A stretch of DNA of 64,000 bases, taken from NCBI GenBank assembly GCA_026537415.1, contig JAFNMF010000001.1, forward strand, positions 124,610-188,609, read 5' to 3'. This DNA comes from Acetobacteraceae bacterium B3987. GTDB taxonomy: Bacteria > Pseudomonadota > Alphaproteobacteria > Acetobacterales > Acetobacteraceae. This document shows, one piece after another, positions 1-9,333 of this stretch (positions are counted from its first letter, which is position 1; the number at the start of each line of letters is the position of its first letter). The notes beneath the pieces were generated by a model. That model was given only the letters and a program-made list of their open reading frames with translations. It had not been told where the DNA came from and did not search any database. The position numbers and the translations under genes were made by a program.

Positions 1-493
1 GGCTCATCGCCATAAAGCAGACCTGTTTATTTCTATGCATGCAGATGCGTTGCACCAACCTGATGTGCGTGGGGCTAGTGTTTACACATTGTCCGGTAAT
101 GCATCGGACAGGCAGACGGCTATGTTGGCAGAGACGGAGAATAGTGCAGACCGTTTTGCCGGGCCGGGTATGGCCGGGGTGCCGCCTGATGTAGAGGCAA
201 TCCTTGATAGTCTCGTGCGTGAGGAAACCCGGCGGGGTTCAGCTCATATGGCGGCCAGTGTGATCCGGTCTTTCCAGAATCGTATCCAGCTTCTGCATCA
301 TCCTTCCCGACATGCAGCGTTCAGGGTGCTGAAATCCGGCGATATTCCTTCTATTTTGGTGGAAATGGGTTTTATGTCCAACCATCTGGATGAGCAGGCT
401 CTGCGGCGGGCCACTCACAGAGCGCAGATTACTCAGGCTATGAAACAGGCCATTGACAGTTATTTTTTGCGGCAGCGAAAAGGTATGCTGTAA
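1..493 (+). CDS. N-acetylmuramoyl-L-alanine amidase, C-terminal part (5' end outside window)
   Basis: The reading frame is open from base 2, so the gene begins before the window and only the last 163 residues are visible. They carry the C-terminal half of an Amidase_3 (zinc peptidoglycan amidase, AmiA/B/C type) domain. The block SMHADA supplies a zinc-ligand histidine, and the block ILVEMGFMSN near the C-terminus supplies the catalytic glutamate. Enzymes of this family cleave the amide bond between N-acetylmuramic acid and L-alanine in the periplasm, mainly to separate daughter cells. Whether the missing N-terminus has a signal peptide and AMIN domain cannot be seen, so AmiA, AmiB or AmiC cannot be chosen. 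The gene ends in TAA and is followed by a hairpin and T-run at 526-560. Confidence 0.9.
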   Translation, partial: AHRHKADLFISMHADALHQPDVRGASVYTLSGNASDRQTAMLAETENSADRFAGPGMAGVPPDVEAILDSLVREETRRGSAHMAASVIRSFQNRIQLLHHPSRHAAFRVLKSGDIPSILVEMGFMSNHLDEQALRRATHRAQITQAMKQAIDSYFLRQRKGML

Positions 494-525
494 AAAAAGG
501 ACGGCATTCGCTTGCATCAGTTGTT

Positions 526-560
526 ATTGCCCGCTACTTTGCCCGGGCAATGACATTTTT
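526..560 (+). terminator. Hairpin plus T-run after the amidase gene
   Basis: A perfect 8-bp stem (ATTGCCCG at 526-533 with CGGGCAAT at 544-551) has a 10-nt loop and is followed within four bases by five T residues (556-560). This fits an intrinsic terminator for the amidase transcript. Its right arm and T-run overlap the first codons of the leucine leader ORF, so the leuA transcript may start inside or just after it. Confidence 0.5.
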
Positions 561-594
561 AAACGCCCTCCTTCTACGACTTATGAACCCCTGA
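550..594 (+). CDS. leuL: Leucine leader peptide of leuA (14 aa)
   Basis: This short ORF upstream of leuA reads M-T-F-L-N-A-L-L-L-R-L-M-N-P. Five of its 14 codons are leucine and use four different codons (TTA, CTC, CTT, CTA, CTT), three of them consecutive. Its stop codon (592-594) lies inside the 5' arm of a perfect 12-bp hairpin (587-598 with 624-635). This is the arrangement expected of a ribosome-mediated leucine attenuator. No Shine-Dalgarno sequence precedes the ATG. A weak promoter (TTGCAT at 512-517, 17-nt spacer, TACTTT at 535-540) would start transcription about at the ATG, giving a leaderless leader ORF, as reported for some alphaproteobacterial trp leaders. The sequence pattern is direct; the regulatory role is inference. 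Confidence 0.6.
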   Translation: MTFLNALLLRLMNP

Positions 595-658
595 ACGCCA
601 TACAGGCGAGCAGGTGCTTTGCTGCGTTCAGGGGTAAAATATTCTTTCCTAGCTTTTT
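587..658 (+). promoter_or_regulatory. Candidate leuA attenuator hairpins
   Basis: ACCCCTGAACGC (587-598) pairs perfectly with GCGTTCAGGGGT (624-635). A second, weaker and mutually exclusive fold uses part of the right arm: AGG at 630-632 with CCT at 648-650, extended by GCT 621-623 with AGC 651-653, directly followed by TTTTT at 654-658. A ribosome paused on the Leu codons would leave the 12-bp stem free to form and block the weaker terminator-like fold. A ribosome at the leader stop codon would cover the 5' arm and allow it. The weak point is that the terminator stem is short. Confidence 0.45.
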
Positions 659-683
659 CGTAGATTCAGAGTAGAGCGTAATT

Positions 684-2255
684 ATGTCTTTTCAGCATCC
701 TTCCTTTGGTCATATTGCCGATAACCGTATCATTATTTTTGATACGACCCTGCGTGATGGTGAGCAGTCCCCCGGGTTCTCCATGAATCTGGGTGAGAAG
801 CTGCGTATGGCCCATGCTCTGGCGGCTCTGGGCGTTGATGTCATTGAAGCTGGCTTCCCGGCAGCTTCGGAAGGTGATTTTGAGAGCGTGAAGCAGATCG
901 CCGATCAGGTGGATGGTCCTGTTATTTGCGGTTTGGCTCGCAGTGCCCCGAAAGATATTGAAGCCGCCGGTAAGGCCATTAAGGGCGCACGGCGTGGACG
1001 CATCCATAACTTCATCTCCACATCGCCGTTGCATATGAAATACAAGCTGCGGATGGAGCCGGAGAAGGTGCTGGAGCTGATTGCCTTCGGCAACAAGGAA
1101 TCCCGCCGTTATACGGACGATGTGGAATGGTCCGCTGAAGATGGTTCCCGTACAGACCCGGATTTCCTGTGCCGCTGTGTGGAAACGGCCATTGCCAACG
1201 GGGCAACGACCATTAACATTCCCGATACCGTTGGGTTTGCGACGCCGGATGAGATGGAACGCATCTTCACCATGCTGAGGGAGCGTGTGCCGGGGGCCGA
1301 TCAGGTCATTTTCTCCACGCATAATCATAATGATCTGGGGCTGGCCGTTGGCAATACACTGGCAGCGGTTGAGGGCGGTGCCCGGCAGATCGAATGTACG
1401 ATTAATGGCATTGGTGAGCGTGCCGGCAATGCGGCTCTGGAAGAAGTCGTGATGGCTCTGCGGACCCGTCATGACCGTTACGGCATGGAAACTGGTATTG
1501 AAACACCTCGCCTGCTGGGCATGTCCCGCCTGCTGGCTACGATCACAGGCTTCGATGTTCAGCCGAACAAGGCCATCGTGGGACGGAACGCTTTTGCTCA
1601 TGAGAGTGGTATTCATCAGGATGGCATCCTGAAACACGCTGGCACCTATGAAATCATGACGCCGGAAAGCGTGGGTTGGACGAGTACCTCTCTGGTTTTG
1701 GGAAAACATTCTGGTCGTGCGGCCTTCCGGGACAAGCTGAAAGCTCTGGGTTATGAGGACCTGACAGAAGAGACCATTAATGCCGCCTTCCAGCGTTTCA
1801 AGACGTTGGCAGATCACAAAAAGATCGTGTTTGATGATGACGTGCGCGCGCTGGTTGATGATGAGAGCCGTGATCATGAGCGCATCCGTCTGACCTCTCT
1901 GGAACTGAAGGGCGGAACACAGCACGCTGCTCAAGTAGCACTGGATGTCGAGGTGGATGGCGAAGCGCGGCATGTGTCCTCTAAGGGTAACGGGCCTGTA
2001 GATGCGGCTTTCCGGGCGATTGGGGAGGCGTTCCCGCATGAAGCGACACTGGCGTTGTTCTCTGTTGCCAATGTAACGGAAGGTACGGATGCTCAGGCCC
2101 GTACGACGGTTCGTCTTCAGGAAGGGGGGCGTCTGGTAGATGGGCAGGGGAGTGATGCGGACACAGTTGTGTCAGCTGTCCGGGCCTATATCCATGCGCT
2201 GAATAAGTTGCTGGTGAAGCGTACACGTGGCGAGCCGGAAGAACTGTCTGCCTAA
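684..2255 (+). CDS. leuA: 2-isopropylmalate synthase
   Basis: LeuA condenses acetyl-CoA with 2-oxoisovalerate in the first committed step of leucine biosynthesis in the cytoplasm. The 523-residue length matches the bacterial type. The N-terminal TIM-barrel begins with the DTTLRDGEQ active-site motif at about residues 20-28, and the metal-binding HNHND motif lies near residue 213. The GIHQDGILK segment follows near residue 310. The C-terminal roughly 120 residues form the LeuA dimerisation and leucine-feedback domain. Expression is probably controlled by the leader ORF and hairpin directly upstream, and a 12-bp hairpin follows the stop. A 457-residue ORF on the opposite strand is only a shadow of this gene. 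Confidence 0.97.
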   Translation: MSFQHPSFGHIADNRIIIFDTTLRDGEQSPGFSMNLGEKLRMAHALAALGVDVIEAGFPAASEGDFESVKQIADQVDGPVICGLARSAPKDIEAAGKAIKGARRGRIHNFISTSPLHMKYKLRMEPEKVLELIAFGNKESRRYTDDVEWSAEDGSRTDPDFLCRCVETAIANGATTINIPDTVGFATPDEMERIFTMLRERVPGADQVIFSTHNHNDLGLAVGNTLAAVEGGARQIECTINGIGERAGNAALEEVVMALRTRHDRYGMETGIETPRLLGMSRLLATITGFDVQPNKAIVGRNAFAHESGIHQDGILKHAGTYEIMTPESVGWTSTSLVLGKHSGRAAFRDKLKALGYEDLTEETINAAFQRFKTLADHKKIVFDDDVRALVDDESRDHERIRLTSLELKGGTQHAAQVALDVEVDGEARHVSSKGNGPVDAAFRAIGEAFPHEATLALFSVANVTEGTDAQARTTVRLQEGGRLVDGQGSDADTVVSAVRAYIHALNKLLVKRTRGEPEELSA

Positions 2256-2270
2256 AAGAGGCAATAGATG

Positions 2271-2308
2271 ACCGATGGCTAATGGACGTCCCCATGTTAG
2301 CCATCGGT
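2271..2308 (+). terminator. Hairpin after leuA
   Basis: ACCGATGGCTAA (2271-2282) pairs perfectly with TTAGCCATCGGT (2297-2308) across a 14-nt loop, starting 16 bases after the leuA stop. No clean T-run follows (only TTTATT about 8 bases on), so it could be a terminator or a 3'-end stabilising hairpin. Confidence 0.45.
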
Positions 2309-2403
2309 TCAGGCTTTATTACAGCAGGAAGCTGAATGTTACTGGACGGTAATTAAAGCGGAGTTTTCTGCGAAAAAATATTGCCTAGGGTGGGAATATG
2401 GCC

Positions 2404-2431
2404 TTGCTGAACTGTTGTGGGGCTTTATAAT
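2404..2431 (+). promoter_or_regulatory. Probable sigma-70 promoter of the mre operon
   Basis: A perfect TATAAT -10 box at 2426-2431 is preceded, with a 16-nt spacer, by TTGCTG at 2404-2409, a weak -35 match. The predicted start near 2438 would give a leader of about 70 nt. That leader contains a 6-bp hairpin (CCCCGT 2473-2478 with ACGGGG 2483-2488) just before the AGGAG ribosome-binding site of mreB at about 2499. Confidence 0.5.
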
Positions 2432-2509
2432 TTGCGACGAATGCTGTGGATGTGTTCTGATTATTTCCATTCCCCCGTGAGTACGGGGCTATCCGGCCAG
2501 GAGTTTTGA

Positions 2510-3556
<1,047 letters not shown>

Positions 3557-3613
3557 TCCTTTTCTGTCGCCAAGGTTCTGGCACCATGACTGAACGGAGG
3601 GGAGAGGCGGGAT

Positions 3614-4546
3614 ATGGTTTCCATTCACACACGTCAGCTGCTGTCCGGGCTGGTGCTGCCGGTCATGGTGTTTCTTGCTGTGGGTATTGTGCTGGCTGGG
3701 CAGATATGGCCGGGTAAGGCCATACAGCTGCGAATGGCGGCAGCACGGAGTGTGGGGCCTACTTATCAAGCCCTCTTGTTCCCTCAACGGCAGTTTCATA
3801 AATGGCAGCTAACGCTACAGGGTGTAGGTGACCTTTTGGCATCTAATGCCCGTCTAAGGCAGGAAAACCAACAGCTGGCTTACTGGTATGGTGAGGCCCG
3901 GACCCTTCGGCAGGAGAATGCTCGTCTGAAGGCGGTTTTGCATTGGGGCACGGAAGATTCCAGAGATTATGTCAGTGGATGGGTTGTGCGGGATGAAAGC
4001 GGCCCTTATTTGCGGGCGGTCTTGCTAGAAGTGGGCGACCATAAGGTACAGCAGGGTAGCCTGGCGGTGGATGCTGTCGGGCTTGTCGGGCGTGTCAGTG
4101 AGGTAGGACCGCATGTTGTGCGTGTCTTGCTGATTGAGGATGCTGCCAGCCGTATTCCTGTCACGTTGCAGAGCAGTGGCGGGGATGCCATGATGATTGG
4201 CGACAATACGCCTTATCCCCGCCTCATGTATTATAATCAGAGCCTCCCACCGGAAGAGGGGGAGCATATTGTTACACGGGGGCAGACGGGCCTTACAGGA
4301 GGCGTGGCTGTTGGGCGGGTGCATTATCTGGCACCGGGGCAGCCGGTTGTCATGCCTGATGCGGCTCTGGGGAAGCTGGAGCTGATACGTGTTTTTGATG
4401 GTGACTTCATGCTGGAGGCTCCGCCCAGTGCGGGGCGGGTACGGGAAAAACCGCCGCTTCTGCCCGATCATCGCGATGGAGAAGCCCCTTCAAACTGGCA
4501 GAATCTGCGCCGGTTTTTACCCTTCACCTCTCTCAGGAATGGTTGA
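3614..4546 (+). CDS. mreC: Rod shape-determining protein MreC
   Basis: MreC is a periplasmic scaffold anchored in the inner membrane that links MreB and MreD to PBP2. The 310-residue protein has a cytoplasmic N-terminus and one transmembrane helix at about residues 11-31. A coiled coil follows at about 70-108 (repeated RQEN and LRQENARLK segments), and then the beta-barrel MreC domain to about residue 265. The C-terminal tail is proline-rich and charged. ATG 3614 has a GGAGAGG site a few bases upstream. It lies 57 bp after mreB and is probably co-transcribed with it. Confidence 0.95.
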   Translation: MVSIHTRQLLSGLVLPVMVFLAVGIVLAGQIWPGKAIQLRMAAARSVGPTYQALLFPQRQFHKWQLTLQGVGDLLASNARLRQENQQLAYWYGEARTLRQENARLKAVLHWGTEDSRDYVSGWVVRDESGPYLRAVLLEVGDHKVQQGSLAVDAVGLVGRVSEVGPHVVRVLLIEDAASRIPVTLQSSGGDAMMIGDNTPYPRLMYYNQSLPPEEGEHIVTRGQTGLTGGVAVGRVHYLAPGQPVVMPDAALGKLELIRVFDGDFMLEAPPSAGRVREKPPLLPDHRDGEAPSNWQNLRRFLPFTSLRNG

Positions 4547-4766
4547 TAGGCCCTTTTTTTAACTAGGGCTGTTATTATTGTGACATCGGTTAAACCGTCT
4601 GTTGTAATTGGTGGTCTATACAGACAGTTCGATGGGATGGTTCTGAGCGCAGACCGGAAATGGCCTTAAAGATGTGTTCTGTCCCTTAGAATATTTGCTT
4701 TCTAGGGGTAAGCGCATTATCTCCGGGAAGGTATGGGGCCGGTAAGATAGCAACGGGTGCGGGATT

Positions 4767-5333
4767 ATGGCATTACGGTTGGAGCAGGGACGGCTGGACC
4801 ACGAGGCACTGGAAGGTGTACGACAGCGCAAGCTGATGGTTCGGGTACGGCGCAAAGTGTCACCCTGTATCGTCATGGTGCTTCTTGCTTTTATTTTGTC
4901 TGCTCCGTTCGGTATTCTGGGACAGACTGAACTTCAAACAGCTTTGACATTGGGGACAGTCTGGTTCTGGGCGTTATATCGCCCTGCTTTCATGCCGTTG
5001 TTTGGTCTGTTCTGTAGTGGGTTGGTGATTGAGCTGTTCAGTGCCAATCCTCCAGGTGTACTGCTTTTCTGGATGCTAGTGGCTTATGGCGTGGCTCATG
5101 GTTGCCGTGTCGGCCTTTCCCGTCGTGGATTCTTGTTATCATGGGTTCTGTATGGACTGATCGTTCTGGGTGAGGCCATGACAGACTGGGTGCTAATGGT
5201 CATTAGGGTACGAGGTGCTTTGTCAGTCTATCCTATTGTTTTCCAGGAGGCTCTCGCTGTAGGAAGCTATCCCTTCCTGCATGTTCTGTATTTATGGGGA
5301 CTTTCTGTTATGGAAAAGCATGACAGATTATAA
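4767..5333 (+). CDS. mreD: Rod shape-determining protein MreD (probable)
   Basis: This 188-residue polytopic membrane protein has about five to six hydrophobic helices starting near residue 33, after a charged N-terminus of about 30 residues. MreD sequences are poorly conserved, so the call rests on size, topology and position between mreC and mrdA. MreD is an inner-membrane partner of MreC and PBP2 in the elongasome. An unusual 220-bp gap separates it from mreC, with a 9-bp hairpin (4683-4691 with 4700-4708, one G-U pair), so mreD may have its own promoter or a processing site. Confidence 0.8.
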   Translation: MALRLEQGRLDHEALEGVRQRKLMVRVRRKVSPCIVMVLLAFILSAPFGILGQTELQTALTLGTVWFWALYRPAFMPLFGLFCSGLVIELFSANPPGVLLFWMLVAYGVAHGCRVGLSRRGFLLSWVLYGLIVLGEAMTDWVLMVIRVRGALSVYPIVFQEALAVGSYPFLHVLYLWGLSVMEKHDRL

Positions 5334-5407
5334 TAAACTATGGCTATCCGAAGCATGGAAGCCTTTAGTTTTCCTTTTTTAATCTTTCTTTAAGTGTATA
5401 TTGAGCA

Positions 5408-7342
5408 ATGTTCTTCCGGCGTGATGAAACCCGTCCGCCATTTCGGAAACGAAGTGGTCCAGCCGCTGACCTATCCTTCTCAGAGGAACAGGCCGTCGGT
5501 GGGGGTATGTTTACGCGCCGTGCCTTGCTGCTGCTGGCGGTGCAGACGGGTGTTATGGGAATGCTCGCCCATCATCTCTACGAGATGCAGGTCGTCCACG
5601 GGGATGAACTGAAGGAACAAGCCCGCCGTAATCGCACCAGTCGTCGCCAGATCGCTCCTGCCCGTGGCGAGATTTACGATCGTTGTGGGGTTCTCCTGGC
5701 TGGGAATCGCCCTAATTGGCGTGCATTAGTCATGACGGAAGAAACAACGGACCTTCAGGCCGTTGTGGATCGTTTTGCTACGATTGTTCCGCTTGATGAA
5801 CGTGATCGGGCGCGTATCGAACATGACCGCAAACATATTCGTCGCTATGTTCCGCTGACCCTTAAAGAGTTCCTATCTTGGGATGATGTGGCTCGCTTGG
5901 GGCTGAATGCTCCGACCTTACCTGGTGTTCTGATTGATGTAGGAACGACACGGGAATATCCGTTCAAGGAGCTGCTGTCCCACATCATCGGTTATGTGGC
6001 CCCCCCTAATGAGGCGGATGTCCAGCGGGATGGCATTATGGCTCTGCCGGGTATGAAGGTAGGGCGTGCGGGGCTTGAACAGACGCAGGAAAGCCATCTT
6101 CGCGGCCAGCCCGGCACGGTGGAAATGGAAGTGAATGCTCATGGCCGTGTCATGGGTGAGTTAGAACGTGTGGAAGGTCAGCCGGGCTCCCGAGTGGAGT
6201 TGACGCTGGATACAGTTCTCCAGACACGTATCAGAGACCGCATAGGCGAACGTGTTGCTAGTGCGGTGGTGATGGATTGCCGGAATGGTGAGGTGATGGG
6301 GCTGGTCAGCACGCCTTCCTTTGATCCAACCCTGTTTGATGGTGGCATCAGCCGGACACAGTGGAATAGTCTGATTACCGATCAGCGCACGCCTTTGGTG
6401 GATAAGGCTGTTTCCGGGCTTTACCCGCCGGGTTCGACTTTCAAGCCTGCTGTAGCATTGGCGGCGTTGAAGGCTCATGCAATCACTCCATCAGACCGTT
6501 TTTCCTGCCCGGGTTATTACGATATGGGTGGCGTGCGGTTCCATTGTTGGAGCCGTTATGGACATGGCTCGATCAATCTCCATCAGGCTTTGAAATATTC
6601 CTGCGATGTCTATTTCTATCAGGTAGCCCGTCGCTGTGGCATGGAGTCCATACATGAGGCAGCGGCCATTCTAGGACTGGATGGGTCACTCCCGATAGAG
6701 CTGCCCCATATGCGGGCAGGGTCTGTCCCCACGCCAGAGATGCGCCGCCGTCATGGGCATCACTGGAATGGCGGTGATACGGTCAATGCCGGTATCGGAC
6801 AGGGGCTGGTACAGACAACGCCGTTGGCACTGGCTACTTATGTGTCTCGTCTGGCGACAGGGCGTGTTGTTCAGCCACATCTCTTACGTTCTGTAAGTGG
6901 GCGGGAGATAGTGCCTGCCCCTGAGCCTCTGCCTTTTGCTCGGGAAGCTCTGGCTGCGGCGCGGGGTGGCATGTTTGCCGTGGTGAATGAGCCGCAGGGT
7001 ACAGCCCCAGCGGCGCGACTGAATCTGCCGGGTGTGCAGATGGCCGGCAAGACTGGTTCAGCACAGGTGCGGAACGTGCCGAGGGCTTTGCGAGAGAGCG
7101 GGCATTTTAACTCCATGAACCTGCCGTGGCAGTATCGGCCTCATGCGCTGTTTATCTGTTTTGCGCCATACGATAATCCCCGTTATGCGGTCTCTGTTGT
7201 GGTGGAACATGGTAATGCTGGTGCAACGGAGGCGGCACCGCTTGCAGCGCAGATTATGACGGATACTCTCATTAGGGACCCGGCCAGCCGGACGTCTCTT
7301 TCCCGAGGGGTTGTGGCACGGGCTGACGGTCTGGATGACTGA
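5408..7342 (+). CDS. mrdA: Penicillin-binding protein 2 (peptidoglycan D,D-transpeptidase)
   Basis: This elongation-specific class B penicillin-binding protein crosslinks peptidoglycan in the periplasm. The 644-residue protein has a short cytoplasmic N-terminus, one membrane anchor at about residues 38-58 and a pedestal domain. The transpeptidase domain shows all three motifs: the SxxK motif STFK with Ser343 and Lys346, SCD at about 398-400 (the form usual in PBP2), and KTGSA beginning at Lys548. It acts with RodA, whose gene starts 16 bp downstream. ATG 5408 has no strong ribosome-binding site. Confidence 0.96.
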   Translation: MFFRRDETRPPFRKRSGPAADLSFSEEQAVGGGMFTRRALLLLAVQTGVMGMLAHHLYEMQVVHGDELKEQARRNRTSRRQIAPARGEIYDRCGVLLAGNRPNWRALVMTEETTDLQAVVDRFATIVPLDERDRARIEHDRKHIRRYVPLTLKEFLSWDDVARLGLNAPTLPGVLIDVGTTREYPFKELLSHIIGYVAPPNEADVQRDGIMALPGMKVGRAGLEQTQESHLRGQPGTVEMEVNAHGRVMGELERVEGQPGSRVELTLDTVLQTRIRDRIGERVASAVVMDCRNGEVMGLVSTPSFDPTLFDGGISRTQWNSLITDQRTPLVDKAVSGLYPPGSTFKPAVALAALKAHAITPSDRFSCPGYYDMGGVRFHCWSRYGHGSINLHQALKYSCDVYFYQVARRCGMESIHEAAAILGLDGSLPIELPHMRAGSVPTPEMRRRHGHHWNGGDTVNAGIGQGLVQTTPLALATYVSRLATGRVVQPHLLRSVSGREIVPAPEPLPFAREALAAARGGMFAVVNEPQGTAPAARLNLPGVQMAGKTGSAQVRNVPRALRESGHFNSMNLPWQYRPHALFICFAPYDNPRYAVSVVVEHGNAGATEAAPLAAQIMTDTLIRDPASRTSLSRGVVARADGLDD

Positions 7343-7358
7343 AGCATAAAGGGATGGC

Positions 7359-8513
7359 ATGTCGCTGAAGGATTTCACAGTTCCCCGTACAGCTCGCCGC
7401 TTGTTGCGTGCGGAACCAAATCTGCGCATGTTCTCCCGGCTCTGGCAGATCAACTGGTTTTTTGTTCTGCTCATTTTTTGCCTAGCGGGTGTGGGTTATG
7501 TTGCCCTCTATTCTGCTGGTGGCGGGCGGGCAGAAGCCTTCGCTCAGCCCCAGCTCATCCGCTTCTGTTTTGGGCTGCTCATGATGCTCGGTGTGGCGTT
7601 GGCCAGCCCCCGGGTGTTGCGGATGCTCTCTGTGCCTATTTATGGCCTGTCTATCCTACTTCTGGCACTAGTGCTGAAGATGGGGCATGTCGGCAAAGGA
7701 GCAGAACGCTGGATCAATCTGGGGGGCTTTCAGTTCCAGCCTTCTGAATTTGCTAAGATTGCGCTGGTCCTCATGCTCTCGACATGGTTTTACCGCATCG
7801 GTCGGGACCGCATGGGTAACCCGCTACGGCTCATCATTCCGGCTTTTCTGACGCTGCTGCCGGTTGTGTTGGTGTTGAAGGAGCCTAATTTGGGGACGGC
7901 AACCATTGTTGGCGTGATTGGGGCTTCACTGTTCTTTGCTGCCGGGATGCGGTGGTGGCAGATCATTATTCTGGTGTCGCCGCTGCCGTTTCTAGGGCCA
8001 TTCATTTACAATCATCTGCACGATTATCAGAAGGCTAGGATTGATACCTTCCTTCATCCTGAGCGGGACCCGCTGGGAGCGGGATATAATATTCTTCAGT
8101 CCCGTATTGCTTTGGGGGCTGGTGGCCGGTGGGGTCAAGGCTATTTACATGGCACACAGGGGCAGTTGAGCTTCCTACCAGAGAAGCAGACCGACTTCAT
8201 CTTCACCATGATCGGGGAGGAATGGGGGTATGTAGGCGGAGCGGTCGTTATCGGGCTTCTCTTTCTAATTACGCTCAGCAGTATGTTGATTGCTCTGCGC
8301 TGCCGGAACCGTTTTGGCCGGCTGGTCGGGCTGGGCATCGCTATGGATTTTTTCCTCTATTGCGTGGTCAATCTCTCCATGGTCATGGGAGTCATTCCGG
8401 TGGGAGGGGTGCCTTTACCGCTCATCTCTTATGGGGGATCGGCCATGCTAACCATGATGTTCGGCTTTGGGCTATTGCTCTCCAGCTGGGTGCATCGGGA
8501 CGACCCGGATTAG
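7359..8513 (+). CDS. rodA: Rod shape-determining peptidoglycan glycosyltransferase RodA
   Basis: RodA is the SEDS-family glycosyltransferase that polymerises lipid II into glycan strands together with PBP2. The 384-residue protein has about ten membrane helices after a basic N-terminus of about 25 residues. Diagnostic SEDS segments are visible: FQPSEFAKI, LKEPNLGTA, FIFTMIGEEWG, and the C-terminal PLISYGGSAM. It is the last gene of the mre operon; the next gene, a LysE-type exporter, starts about 90 bp on and is functionally unrelated. Confidence 0.96.
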   Translation: MSLKDFTVPRTARRLLRAEPNLRMFSRLWQINWFFVLLIFCLAGVGYVALYSAGGGRAEAFAQPQLIRFCFGLLMMLGVALASPRVLRMLSVPIYGLSILLLALVLKMGHVGKGAERWINLGGFQFQPSEFAKIALVLMLSTWFYRIGRDRMGNPLRLIIPAFLTLLPVVLVLKEPNLGTATIVGVIGASLFFAAGMRWWQIIILVSPLPFLGPFIYNHLHDYQKARIDTFLHPERDPLGAGYNILQSRIALGAGGRWGQGYLHGTQGQLSFLPEKQTDFIFTMIGEEWGYVGGAVVIGLLFLITLSSMLIALRCRNRFGRLVGLGIAMDFFLYCVVNLSMVMGVIPVGGVPLPLISYGGSAMLTMMFGFGLLLSSWVHRDDPD

Positions 8514-8603
8514 CCTGTTGGAATCGTTCGATAGTGAGCTTATCTAAAGAGAACCGGTGCGGGGATTTCCGTAGCTGGTTCTGTTTTCAGGTTGCTATTT
8601 TCT

Positions 8604-9260
8604 ATGCATCAGTGGTTTCTTCCCTTGCTGGCCTTCACAACGGCGGCGGCAATTTTCACCATTACGCCGGGGTTGGACTCCGTCATGGTTTTGCGAACGG
8701 CGGCATCTGATGGGCGACGGGCCGGTATCGGGGCTATTTTCGGCATTGCGGTGGGGTTGAGCCTCTGGGGGCTGGCCGCCGCCTTCGGGCTGACGGCTCT
8801 TCTGGCGGCATCCTCCACAGCGTTCTTCATCGTGAAATGTGTTGGTGCGGTTTATCTGGTCTGGATGGGCGCAAGCCAGTTTCTACGGCCCCGCATGGCC
8901 CTCACGGCGGAGGCAGCACCAGAGCAGGCACGGCGGGTCGAACATCGCAATGCCTTTTGGCCGGGGTTCCGCCGTGGGTTGCTGACGGATCTGCTCAACC
9001 CCAAGGCTGGGATTTTCGTGATTACCTTTTTCCCGCAATTCATTCCACCAGATGCGGATGTTGTGGCGTTCACGCTTGTTCAGGTGGTCATTCAGGTGCT
9101 GCTGACCTTTATATGGCTGGGGCTGCTGGTGGCTATGACGGTACCGTTGGCGCAGTTCTTCAACCGGCCTGTTGTTGTGCAGCGTCTGGACCGGCTGACA
9201 GGGTTGGTCTTCATCGCCTTTGGGGCCAAGATATTCCTGACAGACAGCCCGTCTCACTGA
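8604..9260 (+). CDS. LysE/RhtB-family exporter
   Basis: This 218-residue inner-membrane protein has about six hydrophobic helices. The N-terminal FTITPGLDSVMVL segment corresponds to the TPGPDxxxV signature of the LysE/RhtB superfamily, which exports amino acids or related small molecules by proton antiport. The substrate cannot be read from sequence. I start it at ATG 8604 (MHQWF) rather than the TTG 12 bases earlier, because family members begin just before the first helix. It converges with glyS across a strong bidirectional hairpin at 9274-9308. Confidence 0.88.
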   Translation: MHQWFLPLLAFTTAAAIFTITPGLDSVMVLRTAASDGRRAGIGAIFGIAVGLSLWGLAAAFGLTALLAASSTAFFIVKCVGAVYLVWMGASQFLRPRMALTAEAAPEQARRVEHRNAFWPGFRRGLLTDLLNPKAGIFVITFFPQFIPPDADVVAFTLVQVVIQVLLTFIWLGLLVAMTVPLAQFFNRPVVVQRLDRLTGLVFIAFGAKIFLTDSPSH

Positions 9261-9273
9261 TGAATGGACATGA

Positions 9274-9308
9274 GAAAAGGTCGGTGGAAATCATCCACCG
9301 GCCTTTTC
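9274..9308. terminator. Bidirectional terminator between the LysE-type gene and glyS
   Basis: A 14-bp stem (GAAAAGGTCGGTGG with CCACCGGCCTTTTC, one G-U pair) has a 7-nt loop. The A-run on one arm and T-run on the other make it usable from both strands, as expected between two convergent genes. Confidence 0.75.
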
Positions 9309-9333
9309 CGTATTCTGTCCGTAAGGCTGAAGA

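Noticed and set aside
666-2039. 457-residue open frame opposite leuA
   Set aside because: It lies entirely antisense to a well-supported leuA and its translation has no recognisable domain.
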